A stretch of 35,207 nucleotides of DNA from Gammaproteobacteria bacterium (GTDB lineage Bacteria; Pseudomonadota; Gammaproteobacteria; Enterobacterales; Alteromonadaceae). The notes beneath the pieces were generated by a model. The model was not told the DNA's origin. It was given only the letters and a program-made list of their open reading frames with translations, and ran no database searches. Position 1 is the first letter of the stretch; every line of letters begins with the position of its first letter. Of the stretch, positions 21,195-29,600 are shown piece by piece. The translations under genes and the position numbers were made by a program. Location of the stretch: NCBI GenBank assembly GCA_018815765.1, contig JAHIWM010000151.1, positions 1 through 35,207 on the forward strand. The letters are read 5' to 3'.

Positions 21195-21908
21195 TTAAGC
21201 TAAAACGCGTTTTTGTTCGTCGATAATTTCACGGATGGCGTGTTTGCCTAATTCCATCATCTGCTGCATTTCTTCAAAGCTAAATGGCGCTTCTTCGGCT
21301 GTGCCCTGAATTTCAATGATTTTGCCGGTTTCAGTCATGACGATATTCATATCGGTTTCAGCGTTTGAATCTTCGGCGTAGTCTAAATCGGCAACAGCAG
21401 TGCCTTTATAAACACCCACAGAAACTGCAGCGACCATAAAATTCAACGGGTTGGTTTTGATCATGCCTTTAGCGCGCATAAAATTCAGCGCATCCACTAA
21501 AGCCACACAAGCACCGGTAATAGAGGCAGTGCGGGTGCCACCATCGGCCTGGATCACGTCACAGTCGATAGTAATAGTGTTTTCACCTAACAGCTTTAAA
21601 TCCACAGCAGTACGCAAAGCACGACCAATCAGGCGCTGAATTTCCATAGTACGGCCACCCTGCTTACCACGAGCCGCTTCACGGTCGTTACGGGTATGAG
21701 TTGCGCGTGGCAACATGCCATATTCAGCTGTGATCCAGCCTTTGCCCTGGCCTTTCATAAAACGTGGCACACCTTCAATCACGCTGGCAGTACAAATAAC
21801 TTTGGTGTTACCAAACTCAACCAATACTGAACCTTCAGCATGAGCCGTAAATTGACGGGTGAAAGTAATAGGACGAATTTGACTCGCTGTTCTGCCGCTA
21901 GGACGCAT
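21195..21908 (-). CDS. rph: Ribonuclease PH
   Basis: 237 aa; [33 protein letters not shown]. Confidence 0.97.
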   Translation of the reverse strand: MRPSGRTASQIRPITFTRQFTAHAEGSVLVEFGNTKVICTASVIEGVPRFMKGQGKGWITAEYGMLPRATHTRNDREAARGKQGGRTMEIQRLIGRALRTAVDLKLLGENTITIDCDVIQADGGTRTASITGACVALVDALNFMRAKGMIKTNPLNFMVAAVSVGVYKGTAVADLDYAEDSNAETDMNIVMTETGKIIEIQGTAEEAPFSFEEMQQMMELGKHAIREIIDEQKRVLA

Positions 21909-22035
21909 GGTGAAGCCTCAACCTGATATTAAAAGTGCTTCATTATAGGGATTTCACCCTTGCTGTGCCATCTATTAGACGAAACATCACCGATCTGGGT
22001 ATACTCGGAATTATTTTGTATTTCAGGACTTCATT

Positions 22036-22896
22036 ATGATCCACAGTATGACCGCTTATGCCCGCCACGAAATTCGTGCCAGCTGGGGCAATGCCGTTTG
22101 GGAAATCCGCTCCGTTAACCAACGTTATCTGGAAAGCTATTTCCGCCTGCCAGAACAGTTTCGTTGCTTAGAAGGTTTATTACGCGACAAACTGCGGCAG
22201 AAACTGCACCGCGGCAAACTGGAAATCAACCTGAAATACAGCGCGTCGAACACTGCTGGTGAGTTAAAAATTAACGAAGCTTTGGCCAAACAACTGATGC
22301 AAAGCGCAAGCGTATTAGCCGAGCAAAGCGGCAAAGCCCAACTGAACGTGGTTGATATTCTGCGCTGGCCTGGTGTGATGGAAACTCAGGAAGAAGACAT
22401 CGACAGCTTACAAGCCGAACTGATGGCCGCCTTTGACGCCGCCTTAGTCGACTTTGTCGCAGGCCGCGGCCGTGAAGGCGTAGCGATAGAGCATATGATC
22501 CGCGACCGTCTGGATCAAATCTCCATTCATGTCAGCACCTTACGCACCCATTTACCACAAGCCCTGCAATGGCAACGCGACAAAATGCTCAACCGCCTGC
22601 AAGAAGTAAAAGCCGAACTAGACCAAAACCGCCTCGAGCAGGAAATGGCCTTTTTAGCCCAGAAATCTGACGTGGCAGAAGAGCTGGACCGTTTAGACGC
22701 TCATATCAAAGAAACCCGCCACAGCCTAAAACAAGGCGGAGCCATAGGCCGCCGCCTCGATTTTATGATGCAAGAATTCAACCGCGAAGCGAACACCTTA
22801 TCCTCTAAAGCCATCTCAACCGAGATCACCAATACAGCGGTGGAGCTTAAAGTTTTAATCGAACAGATGCGGGAACAAATTCAAAATATCGAATAA
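22036..22896 (+). CDS. yicC: YicC family endoribonuclease
   Basis: 286 aa; MIHSMTAYARHEI...IEQMREQIQNIE; divergent from rph-pyrE. Confidence 0.95.
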   Translation: MIHSMTAYARHEIRASWGNAVWEIRSVNQRYLESYFRLPEQFRCLEGLLRDKLRQKLHRGKLEINLKYSASNTAGELKINEALAKQLMQSASVLAEQSGKAQLNVVDILRWPGVMETQEEDIDSLQAELMAAFDAALVDFVAGRGREGVAIEHMIRDRLDQISIHVSTLRTHLPQALQWQRDKMLNRLQEVKAELDQNRLEQEMAFLAQKSDVAEELDRLDAHIKETRHSLKQGGAIGRRLDFMMQEFNREANTLSSKAISTEITNTAVELKVLIEQMREQIQNIE

Positions 22897-22902
22897 AATC
22901 AA
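22876..22902. repeat. Putative att-like core, left copy (3' end of yicC)
   Basis: CAAATTCAAAATATCGAATAAAATCAA; 24/27 match to 26563-26589. Confidence 0.65.
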
Positions 22903-23010
22903 TTGCTTATAATAAACCTCTACTCATGAAGCTAGTTAAAGTCTTTGCTTGGTCTTAGCTCAAGCAAAGACCCTTTCTGGCAGTACATTGAAAAATGCTT
23001 TATGTCATAC
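22891..23010. repeat. Direct repeat R1 with internal inverted repeat GTCTTTGCTTG/CAAGCAAAGAC
   Basis: AATAAAATCAATT...CTACTCATGAAGCT-GTTAAAGTCTTTGCTTG-TCTTAGCTCAAGCAAAGACC-TTTCTGGCAGT shared with 24711-24832. Confidence 0.9.
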
Positions 23011-23246
23011 CCTCAACATAGCATTGAGTTTTCCACCTCAAACGTCTGTCACAGATGCAATTCATCTTACTAGTCTCTACGACGTTAGGGTTATTTCAAG
23101 CAATGTTTTATCCTCTCTACTAATCAACGATTTACAAAAAATTAGAATTAAGTACTCCTCTGAATCACTTATTAATACTGGATAAAATTTCATTTAACTG
23201 TCGTATTTTTGCTTATGCTACAACTATGATAAACGGGAGATATCAG

Positions 23247-23651
23247 ATGACGATACAAGACAGAATACAAACCAGAGTGAAGCGCTCTAAGCGTTCTGTT
23301 TTTCTACGTTCTGATTTTACTGATATCGCTGATTATGATCAGGTTGGCCGTGGGCTCAGAAGCCTGGTACGCGAAGGCTTGCTGTTGAAAATTGGCTACG
23401 GCCTGTATGTACGCGCCAGAATCAATCGTATTACCGGCCAGCTAATGCCTGACAACCCTGCAGGTAACGATGGGGTAATGATTGAGGCCATGGAAAGGTT
23501 AGGTGTTGATTATCAACTTGATGATCTGTCTCTAAAAAATTTGTCGGGCGAAAGTACTCAAATTCCAGCAAACGTTAAGATTATTCCTAAGAGTTCACGC
23601 TTTACCCGCAAGATTGCGGTAGGGAAACAGCGTGTCAACGAAGTTCGATAG
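23247..23651 (+). CDS. DUF6088/AbiEi-like type IV toxin-antitoxin antitoxin
   Basis: Winged-helix N-terminus RSDFTDIADYDQVGRGLRSLVREGLLLKIGYGLYVRARINRITGQLMPD; RFTRKIAVGKQRV near the C-terminus. Confidence 0.65.
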   Translation: MTIQDRIQTRVKRSKRSVFLRSDFTDIADYDQVGRGLRSLVREGLLLKIGYGLYVRARINRITGQLMPDNPAGNDGVMIEAMERLGVDYQLDDLSLKNLSGESTQIPANVKIIPKSSRFTRKIAVGKQRVNEVR

Positions 23652-23792
23652 CTCACTTTTTGTCGATGTTGCGAATGCTTTAGGGCTTGGCAAAGCAAAA
23701 AACAGTTGGTAGCGTCAGTTATTGCGCTGAATGAATATAGATACTTCGGCTTTGACAGCTTCAAGATGGAAATCCCTGCATTGATACGTTAG
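23632..23792 (+). pseudogene. Truncated/frameshifted remnant of the partner gene (possible AbiEii-like nucleotidyltransferase toxin)
   Basis: GTG start overlapping the DUF6088 gene reads (M)STKFDSSLFVDVANALGLGKAKNSW*; the next frame continues KKQLVASVIALNEYRYFGFDSFKMEIPALIR*; no room for a catalytic domain. Confidence 0.5.
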
Positions 23793-23819
23793 AATCCAAC
23801 TAAAGTCAGGGGGTAATCT

Positions 23820-23978
23820 ATGTCAAAAACAGCGACCAAAACTACCGATGAACGCAAGGCTAAATTTTCCCCTAATATGGAAAATTATAAGGTTAGCCTG
23901 AGTTACGAAGGGCTGTCTTTGAAAAAAAGCAGCGAACATAAATCTATTGCAGACTTAAAACGTCAATATGCGCGATAA
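23820..23978 (+). CDS. Small YhfG-like Fic antitoxin
   Basis: 52 aa (below ORF cutoff): MSKTATKTTDERKAKFSPNMENYKVSLSYEGLSLKKSSEHKSIADLKRQYAR; SD CAGGGGG; overlaps the fic start by 11 nt. Confidence 0.65.
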   Translation: MSKTATKTTDERKAKFSPNMENYKVSLSYEGLSLKKSSEHKSIADLKRQYAR

Positions 23979-24561
23979 GTATGGCGTAGAACACGACAGC
24001 TACTGCTACCCAGGTTCAGATGTCTTAATTAACCTGTTAAATATCAAAAATCCGCAAGAACTTGCCGAAGCAGAAACCGAGTTTAGTGCAGAGCGCTACA
24101 GAACCTACGAATCCGGGCAACTTTCACCGCAAGACTTCTCGTTCGAACATTTACAGCATCTGCATCACCATCTTTTTCAAGACTTGTACGAATGGGCGGG
24201 TAAAGTAAGAGAAGTTGATATCTCAAAAGGAGCTACCAGGTTTTGCACTTGCACTCGAATCGAACCTGAGGCAAGAAAGCTATTTGCCACAATCCCTGCC
24301 TTGGTTAACCTTAATAATGAGCATGATTTAATTACCAAGGTAGCCGATTTATACTGCGAAATGAATATTTTGCATCCGTTCCGGGAAGGCAACGGCCGTG
24401 TTCAGCGGTTCTTTTTTGAAGAACTGCTTTTTACACTAGGCTATGAATTACGATGGCCACAAATTTCCAAAGAAACATGGATTGACGCCAATATCGCTGG
24501 CTATGATCTTAATCTTGAACCACTAAAAGCAATATTCTCTCAAGCAATCATCAGGCGCTAG
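23968..24561 (+). CDS. fic: Fic family protein (class I, E. coli Fic-like) with intact HPFREGNGR motif
   Basis: 197 aa; MNILHPFREGNGRVQRFFFEELL; DSYCYPGSDVLINLLNIKNPQEL resembles E. coli Fic N-terminus. Confidence 0.9.
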   Translation: MRDKYGVEHDSYCYPGSDVLINLLNIKNPQELAEAETEFSAERYRTYESGQLSPQDFSFEHLQHLHHHLFQDLYEWAGKVREVDISKGATRFCTCTRIEPEARKLFATIPALVNLNNEHDLITKVADLYCEMNILHPFREGNGRVQRFFFEELLFTLGYELRWPQISKETWIDANIAGYDLNLEPLKAIFSQAIIRR

Positions 24562-24632
24562 AACAAAGCCAGTATCGCAGTTAATTATCTGGTTATTGGT
24601 CTTTTAGAGCGATAAATTCAGCAGCACACAAA

Positions 24633-24655
24633 TGGCGGGTAAAGTGGTGGGTAAA
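24633..24655. repeat. Tandem TGGCGGGTAAA / TGGTGGGTAAA
   Basis: Two 11-mers with 1 mismatch, 12 bp period, just before repeat R2. Confidence 0.6.
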
Positions 24656-24710
24656 ATGAAAAAACCACCATCGACTTTAAGATTAAATAATTAATTTAAA
24701 ACAACTTATA

Positions 24711-24832
24711 AAATAAAATCAATTACTTAGAATAAAACCCTACTCATGAAGCTGGTTAAAGTCTTTGCTTGATCTTAGCTCAAGCAAAGACCGTTTCTGG
24801 CAGTCCATCGCAAAATATTTTACTTCATAGCC
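24711..24832. repeat. Direct repeat R2 (second copy of the 22891-23010 repeat)
   Basis: Same internal inverted repeat GTCTTTGCTTG (24761-71) / CAAGCAAAGAC (24781-91). Confidence 0.9.
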
Positions 24833-24850
24833 CCAGCCTCCCAGCTCAAG

Positions 24851-24962
24851 TGTCCTTATTCAAAAGGAAATAGAGACAAACCACTAAAAATGTCCTTATC
24901 AGCTTGATTTATGTCCTTATAGCGATTAAGTTTAGAGACAATTATTCTATTTTTGTCCTTAT
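24851..24962 (+). promoter_or_regulatory. Operator array: four direct TGTCCTTAT boxes upstream of wHTH-Fic gene
   Basis: Exact copies at 24851, 24891, 24912, 24954; spacings 40, 21, 42 bp. Confidence 0.8.
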
Positions 24963-24966
24963 CTAC

Positions 24967-26388
24967 ATGACTAAAGAGAGCTTAATACAGCAAGAAAAAG
25001 CATGCATTTTATTGTTTCTAGAGCAACTAGGCTCGCCTGCGCGCTTAGGAGAGATAGAAAAAAAACTATCTATATCAATAAATAAAAAAACTCTGCAACG
25101 TCGAATGAAAGACTTGCAGGCTGACGGTTACGTGAGCACTGAAGGTGAAAAAAGAAATACCAAATACTATGTAAATAAGGACAAAAACGTTTTAAAAAAT
25201 GTCTCTAAAGACTCTGATAAGGACAGCGCCAGCCAGGGTATACAGACAAATAACGAAAACAAAGACTCGCATCCCATCTTTTCAAATGCTGCCATGTCTC
25301 AACTTAGTTATTTAGACACCCCTTCTTATGCGCGTAAGAAGTCTAGCTATCAGTTCGCCCTGGTTGATGACTACATTCCTAATCAAACACACTATGTCCC
25401 AAAACCAATGCGGGCGCGGCTTCTTGAGGCTGGAAAGCGGTTTGATCACAAAGTGGCTGCCGGGACTTATGCAAAAAATATTAGTCAAAAACTGTTAATT
25501 GATTTGTCTTACAACTCTAGCCGACTAGAGGGCAACACCTACTCAAAACTTGATACTCAGCGCTTGCTTGAGCAAGGGCTGTCTGCCGAAGGCAAAGTGC
25601 ACGAAGAAACCGTGATGATTATGAATCACAAAGAAGCTATCGGGTTCTTGATCGAGAATGCCGAAGAAATTGCCCTCAACGCTTTTACAATCCGAAATAT
25701 TCATGCCCTCCTGTCACAAGACCTATTAGCCAACGCTGCTGCCTGTGGCAATGTCAGGCGGATTGAAGTCACTATTGGAAAATCAGCTTATTTGCCGCTA
25801 AATAACCCACATCAACTGGAAGAATATTTAGCGCTACTGCTGCGAAAAGCAGCACAAATTAGTGATCCGTTTGAACAGAGCTTTTTCTTATTGATCCATT
25901 TATCTTATTTGCAAGCTTTTGAGGATGTGAATAAGCGAACAGCTCGCCTCTCCTGCAATATCCCATTTATTCAGCACAACTTGTGCCCATTAAGTTTTAT
26001 TGATGTACCACAGGAAGATTATTTTAAGTCATTACTGTTTTTCTACGAAACAAATGAGCTGCAACCTGCATTAGAACTCTTTGAGTGGGCTTATCTACGC
26101 TCATGTCAGCAGTACGATGTTGTCAAAGAATCACTTGGAGAAATTGATGCATACAGAGTGCAGCACAGAGCGGCACGAAAGTTTGCGATGGGCCATATTA
26201 TTCGTCAAAACCTCGATGAGCGCTCAGCGACTCAGTATCTCGAACAATACTGTGCAGACAATAGCATTCCCTCTGCTGACAAATTTGTAAGCATGGCACT
26301 GAGTGATTTAGAACAACTCCACACCGGTTCAATCATTGGACTGGGTATTACTGAGAAGATGTTTACGGAGTGGAAGAAACAGCGTTAA
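24967..26388 (+). CDS. Winged-HTH Fic-fold protein with His-less (QAFEDVNKRTAR) active-site loop and SxxxEGN inhibitory helix motif
   Basis: Start at MTKESLIQQEK; N-terminal wHTH LGEIEKKLSISINKKTLQRRMKDLQADGYVST; SSRLEGN motif; LLIHLSYLQAFEDVNKRTARLSCNIPFI. Confidence 0.85.
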   Translation: MTKESLIQQEKACILLFLEQLGSPARLGEIEKKLSISINKKTLQRRMKDLQADGYVSTEGEKRNTKYYVNKDKNVLKNVSKDSDKDSASQGIQTNNENKDSHPIFSNAAMSQLSYLDTPSYARKKSSYQFALVDDYIPNQTHYVPKPMRARLLEAGKRFDHKVAAGTYAKNISQKLLIDLSYNSSRLEGNTYSKLDTQRLLEQGLSAEGKVHEETVMIMNHKEAIGFLIENAEEIALNAFTIRNIHALLSQDLLANAAACGNVRRIEVTIGKSAYLPLNNPHQLEEYLALLLRKAAQISDPFEQSFFLLIHLSYLQAFEDVNKRTARLSCNIPFIQHNLCPLSFIDVPQEDYFKSLLFFYETNELQPALELFEWAYLRSCQQYDVVKESLGEIDAYRVQHRAARKFAMGHIIRQNLDERSATQYLEQYCADNSIPSADKFVSMALSDLEQLHTGSIIGLGITEKMFTEWKKQR

Positions 26389-26562
26389 AAGCTGATTTCT
26401 TTAGTGTCATTTCAATTGGGTTTCGTACTCAAATGAACATTGAATAAATGAGGGAAATGGTAATCACCATTTGTCATTTTGGTGACCAAAGTGGCGGTTT
26501 TGATAAGATTAAAGCAACGTAACCGTTTGAAACTTAAATAATTACAACAGCCATTCTCATGG

Positions 26563-26589
26563 CAGATCCAAAATATTGAATAAAATCAA
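26563..26589. repeat. Putative att-like core, right copy (vestige of yicC C-terminus QIQNIE*)
   Basis: CAGATCCAAAATATTGAATAAAATCAA encodes QIQNIE-stop, with three synonymous differences from yicC. Confidence 0.65.
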
Positions 26590-26597
26590 AAAATTAA

Positions 26598-26629
26598 AAC
26601 ACCCTGCATTTACGTAAATACAGGGTGTT
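26598..26629 (-). terminator. Terminator of the helicase gene (long imperfect palindrome)
   Basis: AACACCCTG C ATTTAC/GTAAAT A CAGGGTGTT; followed on the minus strand by TTTAATTTTTTGATTTTA. Confidence 0.8.
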
Positions 26630-26653
26630 GTAGTTTATAACAGCCCTACCATT

Positions 26654-29600
26654 TTACCCTACAGCTAATTTCGCCGCTTGTTGCCACATAAAGCTCGGCA
26701 TAGGCGACTGAAGCTTCCAGGTAATGCTCATGGGTTGTGAGCCAGTGTGTGATACATATTCAACTTCACCATAGTTAACAAAGCCCATAGTGCGACCATA
26801 TTCATCGGCGGTTTGCTCACGAACAAATAAGAAAATCCTCTTGCCCGTCATTTTATGCTTTAGATAATCCAAACCTCGACCACGATCTGGACGCGCGCTA
26901 TTTTGGGACTGCCAATGAAACAGCGATTCATTAATGGCGTAATCGTGATACATGGTCGTCGGAGAAAATTGTTTTTCGCTCTTATTTAAAGTGACAAATA
27001 ACAGCTCAATATTTTGGTCTTGAATAACATAAACCCCTTCCCTCGCAGGAGGTTGTCGCTCGAAAGTTATGGCTCCAAAACCAGTTAATATTTGCTCACG
27101 TGTATAGCGGGCATGAAGTCGTAGTGGCACTTCTGGTAAACCTGCCAAAGCTAACTGTTCATGCTTAGTCCGCGCGATTTGCCACTCCAAAACGTCGAGC
27201 AACTCATTTCTAAGAGATAGGCAGTTTAAAGCCTTTAAACTTTGCTCAAGTGTTTCAAAACCTACGGCAGAACCCGGCTTTTGCCAAAAGTCGTAATGAC
27301 ACATTAGCGCCAACCGTTGGTTCTGACAGCCTTCAACAACAAAATGGTGCGAGACGAGCTTTTTCAGGAATACCAAATAGTGATAGTCGTCACAGGCCAA
27401 AATCCTGAGTTTGATAGCCCGTTTGTATACTTCAACCAATACATCATCGGTATCTGTTTCTCTGACCTCATCAAATGAACGCGAGACTAATTCGCCCCAC
27501 CCACCCCGTTGATATAAATCACGGATACCAATATGTGGATGTAATTTCAGGAAATTACCAAGGGTTAATGGCAATTCGAAAGAATGAGGGTATTGCCTGA
27601 TAAGTCCGACTAACCTGTTACTCGTCAGTGTCGCCTGACGAATATTATTTAGGACGATCTCTTGCGTGATCTTCGATAGCTCAATGCGACAGCCAAGTGG
27701 TGCGTGCGGGAAACCTTGTTTAATTTCGTCGCTAATCCCTTTATTTGTTTTACCAATCAGCGCACGGAATTTATTGGAAAAATCATATTCAGCTCGTGAA
27801 TTACCAACAAAATCCAATACAGTACAACACTCTTTGTCATCGGCTAGACGCAAGCCACGCCCCAGTTGTTGCAGGAAAATAGTCAAACTTTCGGTAGGTC
27901 GTAGCAATAACAATGTATCAATTTCTGGAATATCTACACCTTCGTTAAAGATATCAACCACACATAGCACATTGATTGAGCCTGATCGGATTGCCTGCTG
28001 CTTTTGCTGCCGCTCATGACTGTTATCACTGATCAATACGTCACTTTTGATACCTTTGAGCAAAAATTGTTTGCACATATACATGGCGTGCTCACGACTC
28101 ACACAAAAGGCGAGTGCTTTCATGCAGCCGATATCTGTGATGATTTGCTGCATGCTTTGCAAAATCTTATTTACGCGGCTTTGATTATGAGTGTAAAGAT
28201 TGCTTAGCTGCGAAATATCATAGCGGCCACGATTCCAACTAATGCTCCGGAGATCCGTATCATCATCAATACCAAAATACTGAAATGGGCAGAGATGCCG
28301 GCGGTTGATCGCTTCTGGCAATCGCATTTCCGCAGCAATGACACCACAAAAATCATCTAAAATATTTGCGCCGTCATGACGTTCCGGCGTAGCAGTCAAT
28401 CCTAATAGGATTTTAGGCCGGAAGTAATCAAGCACTGCACGGTAGCTATTAGCAGCGATATGATGCACTTCATCAATCACCAGATAGTCATAAAAGTCTG
28501 CCGACAATTTCATAGTGGCTAATTGATTATTCAGCGTCTGGATCGACACAAATAGCTGATGGTGATGCTCAGGCCTGTAGCCACCCACCCACAATTCACC
28601 AAACTGACTGCGTTTCAATACACCACGATAAGCCATTCGAGCTTGTATTAAGATCTCTTCTTTATGCGCAATAAACAAAAACTTGGCGTCTGGTTTTTCT
28701 TTGATAAAACGGGCGAAATCAAATGCGGAAATTAAAGTCTTGCCTGTGCCGGTTGCTGCGACCACTAAATTACGGAACCTATTGTGAATTTGTCGCTCGA
28801 TACTAAGTTGTTCCAAAATCTCGAGTTGGTGTGGAAAGGGCTTTAGATCGAAATAATGCTGATGATCCTCGCTAACACTACCTCGGGCAGCCTTTAAAGC
28901 TAACTTGAGCTTCTCACGACTCTCTACTTGACCGTCAAATAGTTCAAACTCACTGGATTGCCAATAGGTTTCAAAAGTGTTCAGTGACTTATCAATAATA
29001 TGTGGAATTTCCTGCGATGTGATTTTCAGATTCCACTCAAGGCCATTCGTCAGTGCAGAGTGCGATAGATTGGATGAACCAATGTATCCTGTGTGGAAAC
29101 CGGTATGGCGTAAAAATAGATAACTTTTGGCATGTAGCCGCTCACGTTCAGTGTTGTAGCTCAGTTTCACTTCAGTGTTAGGTAAGCTTGCCAGATACTC
29201 AACCGCCTTAGCATCTGTAGCTCCCATATAAGACGTGGTAATAATTTTCAACTCACGGCCACTACGAGCAAAGGATTCCAACTCGTTGCGAAATACCCGA
29301 ATACCAGTCCACTTGATAAAAGACACCAGCCAGTAAATTTTATCTGCTGACAAAATCTCACGTTTTAGCTCAGATTCAAGCGATAAACCTGCATTGCTAC
29401 CGCAAAACAACTCGCTTTCAGTTAAACCTGTAAGTGGAAAAATATCCTCAACGTATTTCTTTAAATCAGCAGCTATTGGATTATCCAGCGTGTACAACGC
29501 TGTTAGAATCTTTCCTCTACTACTTAGTAAGTTTTCTTCAATAAAACCATCATCTTGAATTTTATCCTTCAGCCACATCAGCATCTGGTTAGCGAGCTCA

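Noticed and set aside
22949-23185. 78 aa plus-strand ORF inside and after repeat R1
   Set aside because: Starts within the repeat hairpin and has no recognisable domain; probably non-coding.
24967-26388. Calling the wHTH-Fic protein an active AMPylating toxin
   Set aside because: The catalytic His of the Fic motif is replaced by Gln and the glycine-rich anion loop is altered.
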